From assembly GCA_026982235.1 (NCBI GenBank), contig JALSHM010000450.1:1-8287 (forward strand): a stretch of DNA of 8,287 nucleotides, in the 5' to 3' direction. Position 1 is the first letter of the stretch. Every line of letters begins with the position of its first letter. The notes beneath the pieces were generated by a model. The model searched no databases, was not told where the DNA came from, and saw nothing but the letters and a program-made list of their open reading frames with translations. This stretch comes from Robiginitomaculum sp. (GTDB taxonomy: Bacteria > Pseudomonadota > Alphaproteobacteria > Caulobacterales > Maricaulaceae). This document shows positions 1-6,573 of the stretch, piece by piece. The position numbers and the translations under genes are program-made.

Positions 1-521
1 AATTTTTCTGCCAAAACCTGCGCACCCATTTTTTCGTTCATGGCTATGTCCAAAGGCGGTCGGGTAGCAGTTTTCGGGATGATATAAACCCCGACGCTGG
101 AGCCCTCACAATTTGGCTTGATAACATAGGGGCGCGGCAAAACATGTTTTTGCGCCGCTAATTGGCGGTCAACCAATTTGCCGGACGGCACCCGAATACC
201 CGCAGCTTTGAGCACAATTTTAGCCCGGTGTTTATCCATGGCCAGCGCCGACGATAATACACCACTATGGGTATAGGGCTTGCCAAATAGATCTAACACG
301 CCCTGCACTCGTCCATCCTCACCCCATACGCCGTGCAAGCAGTTAAAAATAATATCGGGGTTGGCGCGGGTAAGCTGTACCCATAAATCTTTGCCCGCAT
401 CAATCTTTACAACATTAAAGCCTTCAGCGTCTAGAGCCGTAGCAACAGCCTCACCTGACATGATAGAAACTTCACGCTCAGCGGACAAACCGCCCATTAA
501 AATGGCAATTTTCTCACTCAT
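1..521 (-). CDS. ddl: D-alanine--D-alanine ligase, N-terminal 173 residues (3' end off the left edge)
   Basis: This cytoplasmic ATP-grasp ligase joins two D-alanines to give the D-Ala-D-Ala dipeptide that MurF uses. I translated it from the ATG at 519-521 and the frame stays open to base 1. It begins MSEKIAILMGGLSAEREVS, the standard Ddl opening; the GGLSAEREVS stretch (about residues 10-19) includes the Glu that binds the first D-Ala. Further on are LHGVWGEDGRVQG (62-74), YTHSGVLSSALAMDK (83-97), which leads into the ATP-grasp domain, and IKPNCEGSSVG (134-144), the ATP-binding Lys plus flexible loop. Ddl proteins are about 300-310 residues, so just over half is visible and the catalytic C-terminal part is missing only because the window ends. 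The start overlaps the murB stop by 8 nt (ATGAGTGA). The ribosome-binding site is weak (a GAG about 7 nt upstream), which suggests coupling to murB. The family is certain; the ddlA/ddlB subtype cannot be decided, though location in the dcw cluster favours the ddlB type. Confidence 0.97.
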   Translation of the reverse strand, partial: MSEKIAILMGGLSAEREVSIMSGEAVATALDAEGFNVVKIDAGKDLWVQLTRANPDIIFNCLHGVWGEDGRVQGVLDLFGKPYTHSGVLSSALAMDKHRAKIVLKAAGIRVPSGKLVDRQLAAQKHVLPRPYVIKPNCEGSSVGVYIIPKTATRPPLDIAMNEKMGAQVLAEK

Positions 522-1458
522 ACCTAGGCTCAGATTCTGTTCCATTACCAATTCGGCGGATTTCCCAACTTAAATCAACACCTTCACTATCCATGACTTT
601 CTTGCGAATAGTCTCTCCCAATAATTCCAAATCAGCTGCGCTCGCATTTTGATGATTTATCATAAAATTACAATGTTTCTCCGACATTAGCGCCCCACCT
701 ATTTTAAGTCCGCGCCCGCCAGCATCATGAATAAGCTTCCAAGCACTACGCCCACCTGACAATTTCGGGTCAGGGTTTTTAAAGGTCGAACCGCCCGTTT
801 TTTCCCTAATGGGCTGGGAAAGCTCCCGCTCTTTTTTAATGTTAGCCATTTCCGTGAAAATAAGCGCAGGGCTACGCTCATAGCCTTTGAATGTCGCCTC
901 GATAAATATTAAATCCATCGGCGCATTACTATTGCGGTAGCTATATTCCATCTCCTTGACCGACATAATTTGCTGGCGCCCACGCCTATCCAGCGCGATA
1001 ACTTTATACAAAACATCTTTGGTTTCACGACCATAACATCCTGCATTCATACGGAGCGCCCCACCGATAGTTCCCGGGATACCCGAGTAAAACTCCAACC
1101 CGCCAATACTATATGCCCCGGCGACTTTTGATAATTTCGCATCAAGACATGCCGCGCCAGCACCGATATAAAAATTGTCATAGTGTTTTATTTCGGCAAA
1201 TGCTGGGCCAAGGCGAATAGTTACGCCTGGTACTCCGCCGTCGCGAACCAATGTATTGGACGCAACACCCAAGACCTGCACCGGAATATCCAGCGGTGTC
1301 CCCGCGAGGAATAAAGCCAAATCAGCAGTGTCTTCCGGCATGAATAAGACCTGCGCCGCACCGCCAACCCGAAACCAAGTATAGGGTGCTAAAACCACAT
1401 TTTCACGCAATTTGCCGCGAACTTTGGGCAATCTGTGAAGTATGGACGGGAAGGCCAC
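514..1458 (-). CDS. murB: UDP-N-acetylenolpyruvoylglucosamine reductase
   Basis: This FAD enzyme reduces UDP-GlcNAc-enolpyruvate with NADPH to UDP-MurNAc, the second committed step of peptidoglycan precursor synthesis, in the cytoplasm. The protein is 314 residues, a normal length. The FAD-binding domain shows TWFRVGG (27-33), GVASNTLVRDGG (64-75) and GIPGTIGGALRMNAG (126-140). YSYRNS (172-177) has the substrate-binding Tyr and Arg. GGSTFKNP (222-229) carries Ser224, which aligns with the proton-donor Ser. HCNFMIN (262-268) and WEIRRIG (298-304) follow, and Glu299 matches the catalytic Glu. The absence of the long E. coli-type insertion fits a type II MurB (family knowledge; not aligned here). 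The start codon is GTG at 1456-1458, one base after the murC TAG, with AGGGGA 8 nt upstream inside murC. No competing ATG near the N-terminus fits better. The TGA stop overlaps the ddl start by 8 nt. Confidence 0.97.
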   Translation of the reverse strand: MAFPSILHRLPKVRGKLRENVVLAPYTWFRVGGAAQVLFMPEDTADLALFLAGTPLDIPVQVLGVASNTLVRDGGVPGVTIRLGPAFAEIKHYDNFYIGAGAACLDAKLSKVAGAYSIGGLEFYSGIPGTIGGALRMNAGCYGRETKDVLYKVIALDRRGRQQIMSVKEMEYSYRNSNAPMDLIFIEATFKGYERSPALIFTEMANIKKERELSQPIREKTGGSTFKNPDPKLSGGRSAWKLIHDAGGRGLKIGGALMSEKHCNFMINHQNASAADLELLGETIRKKVMDSEGVDLSWEIRRIGNGTESEPRYE

Positions 1459-1459
1459 G

Positions 1460-2878
1460 CTACACGTCCCCTAGCTTTTCAGCTAGCTCTGCCGCCCAAA
1501 ATGTAATATCACCCGCACCAAGACAAACCACATAATCCCCCGCTTCCAAATTAGGTTTCAAGCTTTGCGCTAATGTCTCGCGCAAGACACTAATGGCATT
1601 GCGATGACCGTGCCGCCCTAAGCCCTCTACAAGGGCTTTCCCACTCACACCATCAATAGATGTTTCCCCTGCGGCGTATACATCGGTTACATAGACTGCG
1701 TCTGCATCATTAAAACATGTGCAAAATTCTTCGAACAAATCTTGGAGGCGGGTATATCTATGGGGTTGAACAACCGCATGGATTTTGCCGGCACACACCT
1801 GCCTGGCAGCCTTTAATACTGCCGCTATTTCCACCGGATGATGGCCATAATCATCAATGATAGTAACACCGTCCCATTCACCCACATGGGTGAAGCGACG
1901 TTTGACACCGCCAAACCCTTTTAACCCAGCGCGAACTTGCGCCTCACTCAGTCCTAACTCATAAGCAACGGTAATCGCCGCGAGCGCATTTTGGGCATTG
2001 TGGTCGCCAGCCATAGGCAGTGTAAGCCCGTCCCAACGGATTTCATCATCATCACCCCTTGAACGAAATACGGTATCAAATACCGCCCCGCCGTTTTCGT
2101 AGTGTAAGTTTTCTATGCGCACATCAGCTTGCGGGCTAAAGCCATAAGTCACGACTCTGCGATCAGTGACCCTGCTGACCAAAGCTTGTACTTCGGGGTG
2201 GTCGATGCACAGGACAGCAAACCCGTAAAACGGCAGATTTTCTACAAATTTATCAAATGCGGCTCGTAAATTATCGAAATCGCCATAATGCTCCATATGC
2301 TCTGGATCGATATTTGTGACGATGGCCACGGTGGGGAATAGCTTTAAAAACGAACCATCACTCTCGTCTGCCTCTACCACCATCCATTTACCAGCACCCA
2401 ATTTAGCATTGGCGCCATAGGCATTGATGATGCCGCCGTTGATCACGGTCGGATCTAGCTCTCCCCCATCAAGAAGCGCCGCCACCATAGATGTGGTTGT
2501 GGTCTTGCCGTGCGTGCCACCCACGGCAACCGCCCATTTTAGGCGCATTAGTTCTGCCAACATCTCAGCGCGGCGCACCACCGGAATGGCGCGGGCACGA
2601 GCCTCAACCATTTCCACATTGTCTTGAGGAATGGCTGTAGATACCACGATGGCGCCAGCACCGTGAACCTGCTCAGCGTGTTGGCCAATATAGATAGTCG
2701 CGCCTAAACGTTTAAGCCGTTTGACAATATCGTTTTCGCGAATATCGGAACCTTGTACCTTATAACCAAGATTGATCATAACTTCGGCTATACCACTCAT
2801 ACCAATGCCGCCTATGCCGACAAAATGTATGGGGCCAATTTCGAAAGGCATTTGCTCGAAAGGCATTTGTATTTGCAT
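1460..2878 (-). CDS. murC: UDP-N-acetylmuramate--L-alanine ligase
   Basis: This ATP-dependent cytoplasmic ligase adds L-Ala to UDP-MurNAc, starting the stem peptide. The reading frame is open from 2998, but a start there would overlap murG by about 100 nt and add 40 low-complexity residues. I chose the ATG at 2876-2878, 13 nt after the murG stop, with a modest GGA 9 nt upstream. It gives 472 residues, normal for MurC. From this start: GIGGIGMSG (21-29) of the nucleotide-binding N-domain; GGTHGKTTTTS (120-130), the ATP P-loop; EADESDGSF (169-177); TNIDPEHMEHYG (188-199); GDHNAQN (291-297); RRFT (327-330); DDYGHHP (342-348); and PHRYTR (372-377). All hallmark residues are present. The first 15 residues hold a duplicated QMPFE caused by a 15-bp tandem repeat, so in-frame ATGs at 2866 and 2851 are alternative starts (468 or 463 residues). 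It ends with TAG one base before the murB GTG. Confidence 0.97.
   Translation of the reverse strand: MQIQMPFEQMPFEIGPIHFVGIGGIGMSGIAEVMINLGYKVQGSDIRENDIVKRLKRLGATIYIGQHAEQVHGAGAIVVSTAIPQDNVEMVEARARAIPVVRRAEMLAELMRLKWAVAVGGTHGKTTTTSMVAALLDGGELDPTVINGGIINAYGANAKLGAGKWMVVEADESDGSFLKLFPTVAIVTNIDPEHMEHYGDFDNLRAAFDKFVENLPFYGFAVLCIDHPEVQALVSRVTDRRVVTYGFSPQADVRIENLHYENGGAVFDTVFRSRGDDDEIRWDGLTLPMAGDHNAQNALAAITVAYELGLSEAQVRAGLKGFGGVKRRFTHVGEWDGVTIIDDYGHHPVEIAAVLKAARQVCAGKIHAVVQPHRYTRLQDLFEEFCTCFNDADAVYVTDVYAAGETSIDGVSGKALVEGLGRHGHRNAISVLRETLAQSLKPNLEAGDYVVCLGAGDITFWAAELAEKLGDV
1467..1472 (-). promoter_or_regulatory. Ribosome-binding site of murB
   Basis: AGGGGA on the minus strand ends 8 nt before the GTG start of murB and lies within the last codons of murC. 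It supports the non-ATG start. Its first two bases are in the 3' arm of a small hairpin at 1471-1486. Confidence 0.75.
1471..1486 (-). repeat. Inverted repeat with GAAA tetraloop before the murB start
   Basis: In the mRNA sense, CTAGCT is followed by GAAA and then AGCTAG, a perfect 6-bp stem with a GNRA tetraloop. It lies in the last codons of murC (reading ELAEKL) and its 3' arm runs into the murB Shine-Dalgarno sequence. Folding in vivo is inference; the pairing is seen directly. Confidence 0.55.
2840..2869 (-). repeat. 15-bp tandem direct repeat at the murC N-terminus
   Basis: Two adjacent 15-base units on the minus strand, CAAATGCCTTTCGAG and CAAATGCCTTTCGAA, match at 14 of 15 positions. 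They encode QMPFE twice, in frame, just after the proposed murC start. Each unit contains an in-frame ATG, at 2866 and 2851. It looks like a recent slippage duplication of the conserved MPFE start of MurC. Confidence 0.9.
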
Positions 2879-2891
2879 ATTTGATGTTCCG

Positions 2892-3974
2892 TTAGAGGTT
2901 TGCTGTTGCAATGACACATTCTGCCAAATCAGCTGTGGCCTCGGGTTTGGCTGCACTAAGGGCTGCCTTGGAAGCGGTTTTAAGCCAGGACGAATCATTT
3001 AAAGTCTCCACAAGGATAGATTTAACTATCTCTGGCGTAAACTCCGATTCAGGCAAAATATGGGCAGCATCTCGTTTTTTTAATGATAATGCATTTATGC
3101 GTTGGTGGTCGTCCATGGCAATGGCCAGCGGCACCAATAAAGACGGCAAGCCCATTGCAGCTATTTCCGAAACACTGGACGCCCCTGCCCGCGCAATCAC
3201 GAAATGGGCTTTAGCGAGATGGGTTTCTATATCGCTAAAAAACGGCGCGCACACGGCCTTCACGCCAGCCTTTGCATATATGTCTCGCGCAAATTCTAAA
3301 CTCTCTTGGCGGGTTTGCTGGACAATAGATAATCGAGCCCGTAAATCTTCGGGCAAGCTTGCCACCGCTTGCGGAACGGTTTCGCTGAGCAAACGCGCGC
3401 CGAGGGAACCGCCAACGATGAGCAAATTTATAGTCTCTTGTGGTGCATAATACTTTCTCTGGCTGGCTAGGGCTACCGCCGAACGCAATGGATTACCCAG
3501 TGCTTGCCAATTGGCTCCACTAGGTAGTTTTTCCAATACTTCAAAACCCGACACAACCATATCCGCCTTGGCCGCAAACACCCGGTTGACACGGCCCAAG
3601 ACCGCATTTTGCTCATGCAAAATTGTTGGAACACCTAAGGCTTGCGCCGCTTTTATGGCTGGGAAAGCCGGATAACCACCAAAGCCAACCACAATATTTG
3701 GTTGCCAGTCTTTGATGAATGCTTTGGCAGTTTTAACGCCGCGCATGAGTTTTAGAGCGCCACCTAGGGCACGGATAGGATGTCGCGGTGAAATACTCGC
3801 CGCTTCAACTTCGATAATTTTCTGCGCCGGAATATTGCCTGCATGTTTATGACCGCGCACATCGGTCATCAAGACAATTTCCCAACCTAGATTTTTAAGG
3901 TATTCGGCCAAAGCCTGCGCTGGGAACATATGTCCGCCAGTCCCGCCCGCAGCCAATAAAATTCGCTTTGTCAT
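2892..3974 (-). CDS. murG: UDP-GlcNAc:undecaprenyl-PP-MurNAc-pentapeptide GlcNAc transferase
   Basis: This peripheral inner-membrane GT-B glycosyltransferase moves GlcNAc from UDP-GlcNAc onto lipid I to make lipid II on the cytoplasmic face. From the ATG at 3972-3974 it has 360 residues, the usual size. GGTGGH (10-15) is the first glycine-rich loop, GFGGYP (97-102) the second, and HEQN (120-123) follows. The C-terminal UDP-GlcNAc domain has GGSLGA (188-193), ARAGASSVSE (261-270) and DDHQRINA (288-295). The frame is open 23 codons further upstream, but that extension lies in the ftsW tail and does not resemble MurG; MTKRILLAAGG is a canonical N-terminus. The start forms an ATGA overlap with the ftsW stop and has no strong Shine-Dalgarno sequence, so translation probably depends on ribosomes finishing ftsW. 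The TAA stop is at 2892-2894. Confidence 0.97.
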   Translation of the reverse strand: MTKRILLAAGGTGGHMFPAQALAEYLKNLGWEIVLMTDVRGHKHAGNIPAQKIIEVEAASISPRHPIRALGGALKLMRGVKTAKAFIKDWQPNIVVGFGGYPAFPAIKAAQALGVPTILHEQNAVLGRVNRVFAAKADMVVSGFEVLEKLPSGANWQALGNPLRSAVALASQRKYYAPQETINLLIVGGSLGARLLSETVPQAVASLPEDLRARLSIVQQTRQESLEFARDIYAKAGVKAVCAPFFSDIETHLAKAHFVIARAGASSVSEIAAMGLPSLLVPLAIAMDDHQRINALSLKKRDAAHILPESEFTPEIVKSILVETLNDSSWLKTASKAALSAAKPEATADLAECVIATANL

Positions 3975-5104
3975 ATCACGCCAAACCCATATGCACCGGG
4001 ACGCTTGCGTGAAAACGCGAGAATCAATCCGGCAGAAAAGCACAAAGCCAACATGGACGAGCCACCGTAAGAAATAAACGGTAAAGTCATGCCCTTGGGG
4101 GGTGCTATATTCAGGTTCACAGCTAAGTTAATCATTGTTTGCAAACCTATCATAGTGGCTAGCCCGGCCACGACCAATTGAGAGAAATAATCATTGAGAT
4201 GCAAGGCATTTCTGAAACTCCGTGCAACAAATGCAGTAATGAGCAAAATTAACCCTGCCGACAGCAAAAAGCCAAATTCCTCTACCGCAACAGCAAAAAT
4301 AAAATCTGTGTGGGCATCCGGCAATTGGTTTTTCACCTGCCCCTCTCCCGGCCCGCGTCCGAACAATCCGCCGTTAGCGATGGCTTCTAGAGCCTTATCC
4401 GTCTGATAAGTATCGGAGCCTTCGGGGTTTAGAAACCTGCTAATCCTGTCATTAACATGAGGCAAAAATTTATAGGCCGCCAAGCCGCCGACTATAGACA
4501 ATCCAGCTAAAATACTCATCCAGCGAATGGATAGTCCAGCAAAGAAAAACACTGCCCCAAAACACAAAGTCAGCAAGAAAGACTGGCCGAAATCTGGCTG
4601 TCCTATCAACAGAAATATCAATATCGCATAAACCATAAATAAAATAGCGACACCCGGAAATTCAGGGCTACGCTTGCGCACAGAAAACATCCATGCAGCA
4701 AAGACAATAAACCCCGGCTTGGCAAATTCCGAAGGCTGTAAGGAAAGCGGCCCTATCTTTATCCACCGGATTGACCCTTTAACTTTGTGGCCAAGTTCCG
4801 GCAATAACACCATTACAGCGATAGCACCCAAAAGCGCTAAAACCCCAATCCGCCGTGCATTATTTAACGGCAACATGGACACAAATATTGCGCCCCCCAA
4901 CCCCATAAGGACAAATAATGTCTGGCGCTTCAAAAAGAAAAACGGATTATCATAACCAAGCCTATGTGCCGCCGCCGGGCTAGCCGCCATGGATAATATC
5001 AGCCCAAATATCAACAAAGCAACAAAAAGTCCGAGCGTCACCCGATCGATACTACGCCACCATTCCAGCAAAACAAAACGGTTAGTGCGCGAACGTGTAA
5101 TCAT
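3971..5104 (-). CDS. ftsW: Septal peptidoglycan glycosyltransferase (SEDS family)
   Basis: FtsW is the polytopic inner-membrane SEDS protein that polymerises lipid II into glycan strands at the division septum, together with the class B penicillin-binding protein FtsI. The protein has 377 residues with about ten hydrophobic segments (first about 22-42, last about 342-364) and a short cytoplasmic N-terminus rich in Arg. Family motifs are KGSIRWIKIG followed by LQPSEFAKP (109-130), GQPDFGQS (168-175), FLNPEGSDTYQ (224-234), GGLFGRGPGEGQVKNQLPDA (245-264) and HTDFIFAVAVEE (265-276). Asp267 in the latter aligns with the catalytic Asp of SEDS polymerases (E. coli RodA Asp262, FtsW Asp297). PFISYGGSS (342-350) is the C-terminal signature. 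RodA is the main alternative, but position between murD and murG identifies FtsW. The start ATG overlaps the murD stop (ATGA) and lacks a clear Shine-Dalgarno sequence. The stop overlaps murG by 4 nt. Confidence 0.96.
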   Translation of the reverse strand: MITRSRTNRFVLLEWWRSIDRVTLGLFVALLIFGLILSMAASPAAAHRLGYDNPFFFLKRQTLFVLMGLGGAIFVSMLPLNNARRIGVLALLGAIAVMVLLPELGHKVKGSIRWIKIGPLSLQPSEFAKPGFIVFAAWMFSVRKRSPEFPGVAILFMVYAILIFLLIGQPDFGQSFLLTLCFGAVFFFAGLSIRWMSILAGLSIVGGLAAYKFLPHVNDRISRFLNPEGSDTYQTDKALEAIANGGLFGRGPGEGQVKNQLPDAHTDFIFAVAVEEFGFLLSAGLILLITAFVARSFRNALHLNDYFSQLVVAGLATMIGLQTMINLAVNLNIAPPKGMTLPFISYGGSSMLALCFSAGLILAFSRKRPGAYGFGVI

Positions 5105-6546
5105 GCTACGCCCGCGTTTAGGCCTGCATTCGCTTTCTCGCGCTCGAACATGTCGATAATTTCCTGTACCTGTGTCCGAAATGCATCGCCGCGTACTTCA
5201 AAGTTTCTGAACTGGTCAAAGCTGGCGCAAGCTGGCGAAAGCAATATTACAGGATTAGGCGCACGGGACGCCAGTGCATCTTTGGTGGCGCACATAATCG
5301 CTATATGTAACTCTTTGCAGATTTTAGCCGAGATTTTATTGTCTTTCAAAGTCGCCTCAAAATCTCTGGCAGCTTCACCAATCAAATATGCCCTGGTAAT
5401 ATTCTTAAAGTGCGGCTTAAGCTCTGCGATACCGCCGTCCTTCGCTTTACCGCCTGCAATCCAATAGATATTATCATAGGTTCCCAGCGCCTGCGCCGCC
5501 GCATCTACATTGGTGGCTTTGCTGTCATTGACATATTTGACGTGACCGACACTCCCGATATTTTCAAGACGATGCTCAAGACCTGGAAATGTTAAAATGG
5601 CTTGACCAATGGTTTCGGGCTTTAAGCCAATCGCCCGAACCGCCGCATAGGCCGCCGCTGCATTTTGCCAATTGTGCTGACCGTCCAAACCTACGGCATC
5701 GTTTAGATTCACAATCATTTGGCATTGCCCATCCATGAGGGAATAAAGCTTACCTTTGATTACACACACACCGCGCCCCAATGACCTTTTTCCAGATATA
5801 GGCAATACCCGCCGTCCATTAGACGCAAGCAAGCGCGAGCATGTACGCTTACCTTCGGATCCGTCAACACCAATAATTGCGGCATCTTGTTTTGTCTGGT
5901 TATCAAATACCCGCAATTTAGCTTTTTCATAGCCTTTCATATCCCCGTGCCTGTCCAGATGATCTGGTGTCAAATTGAGGAAAATCGCGGCATTGGCCTT
6001 AAGGCTAAAAGTGCGTTCCAGCTGATATGACGACAGTTCCAAAACATAATTGGCCGCATCATATATGCTTTCGAGATCCAAGACACCGCGCCCGATATTA
6101 CCTCCAACTTGCGCGTCCCTGCCTGCTTCAGACAAAATATGCCCGATGAGGGATGTTGTGGTAGACTTGCCATTAGTGCCCGTAATTGCGATTATTTTAG
6201 GGCGGCGCTCTGGAGCGCGCGCCATAACTTCGCGAGCAAAAATTTCTATGTCGCAAATAATCGGTACACCTGCGGATTTTGCCTTCTCGGCGCTCCAATG
6301 TGCTTGAGGCAATTCATGGGGAACACCCGGAGATAAGACCAATTCGTCTATAGTTTCCCAATCGGTTTGTTTAAGATCAACAATGCGTACGCCGTCTTCT
6401 TCTGCAACCTTGCGACTGGTTTCATTGTCGTCCCAAGCCAGAACTTTCGCACCACCTTTTTGCAAGGATAACGCAGCCGTAATCCCGCTTCGGCCTAGAC
6501 CGAATACGGCAATAGTTTTGCCTTTGAATGTCCCTGCTTCTATCAT
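5101..6546 (-). CDS. murD: UDP-N-acetylmuramoyl-L-alanine--D-glutamate ligase
   Basis: This cytoplasmic Mur ligase adds D-Glu to UDP-MurNAc-L-Ala at the cost of ATP. It is 481 residues, slightly longer than E. coli MurD and in the range usual for Alphaproteobacteria. The N-domain has GLGRSG (16-21). The central ATPase domain has ITGTNGKSTTTS (121-132), ELSSYQLE (170-177) and NLTPDHLDRHG (191-201); Lys210 in KAKLRVF aligns with the carbamylated Lys. HNWQNAAAA (291-299) and GLEHR (322-326) follow. The C-domain has NDSKATN (340-346), GGKAKDGG (365-372) and LLSPACASFDQF (435-446). The ATG at 6544-6546 is supported by a strong AGGGGGAG sequence 8 nt upstream, which sits in the 27-nt gap after mraY. 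The TGA stop overlaps the ftsW ATG by 4 nt. No sign of damage. Confidence 0.97.
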   Translation of the reverse strand: MIEAGTFKGKTIAVFGLGRSGITAALSLQKGGAKVLAWDDNETSRKVAEEDGVRIVDLKQTDWETIDELVLSPGVPHELPQAHWSAEKAKSAGVPIICDIEIFAREVMARAPERRPKIIAITGTNGKSTTTSLIGHILSEAGRDAQVGGNIGRGVLDLESIYDAANYVLELSSYQLERTFSLKANAAIFLNLTPDHLDRHGDMKGYEKAKLRVFDNQTKQDAAIIGVDGSEGKRTCSRLLASNGRRVLPISGKRSLGRGVCVIKGKLYSLMDGQCQMIVNLNDAVGLDGQHNWQNAAAAYAAVRAIGLKPETIGQAILTFPGLEHRLENIGSVGHVKYVNDSKATNVDAAAQALGTYDNIYWIAGGKAKDGGIAELKPHFKNITRAYLIGEAARDFEATLKDNKISAKICKELHIAIMCATKDALASRAPNPVILLSPACASFDQFRNFEVRGDAFRTQVQEIIDMFEREKANAGLNAGVA

Positions 6547-6554
6547 GTTTATAA

Positions 6555-6562
6555 CTCCCCCT
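6555..6562 (-). promoter_or_regulatory. Ribosome-binding site of murD
   Basis: AGGGGGAG on the minus strand ends 8 nt before the murD ATG, inside the 27-nt mraY-murD gap. It is among the strongest Shine-Dalgarno matches in the window. Confidence 0.85.
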
Positions 6563-6573
6563 ACAGAGTTCTT

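Noticed and set aside
160..178. 6-bp inverted repeat AATTGG/CCAATT in ddl
   Set aside because: Short, AT-rich, inside coding sequence and with no T-run or junction nearby. Expected by chance.
2879..2998. Longer MurC N-terminus starting at 2998
   Set aside because: The extra 40 residues are rich in Pro and Gln, overlap the murG 3' end by about 100 nt, and have no counterpart in MurC proteins. The start at 2878 fits family length and spacing.
2911..3450. 179-codon open frame on the plus strand
   Set aside because: It is antisense to murG, has no recognisable domain or ribosome-binding context, and its composition mirrors murG codons. It is a shadow frame, as are the other plus-strand frames in the window.
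3975..4043. Extended MurG start at 4043
   Set aside because: The extra 23 residues are a frame-shifted reading of the ftsW tail. MTKRILLAAGGTGGH at 3974 is the canonical N-terminus and gives the usual ATGA overlap.
5219..5238. Two 10-bp direct repeats (AAGCTGGCGC / AAGCTGGCGA) in murD
   Set aside because: They encode the conserved SPACASFDQF motif of MurD in two different frames. The repeat follows from the codons of a conserved motif and needs no separate explanation.
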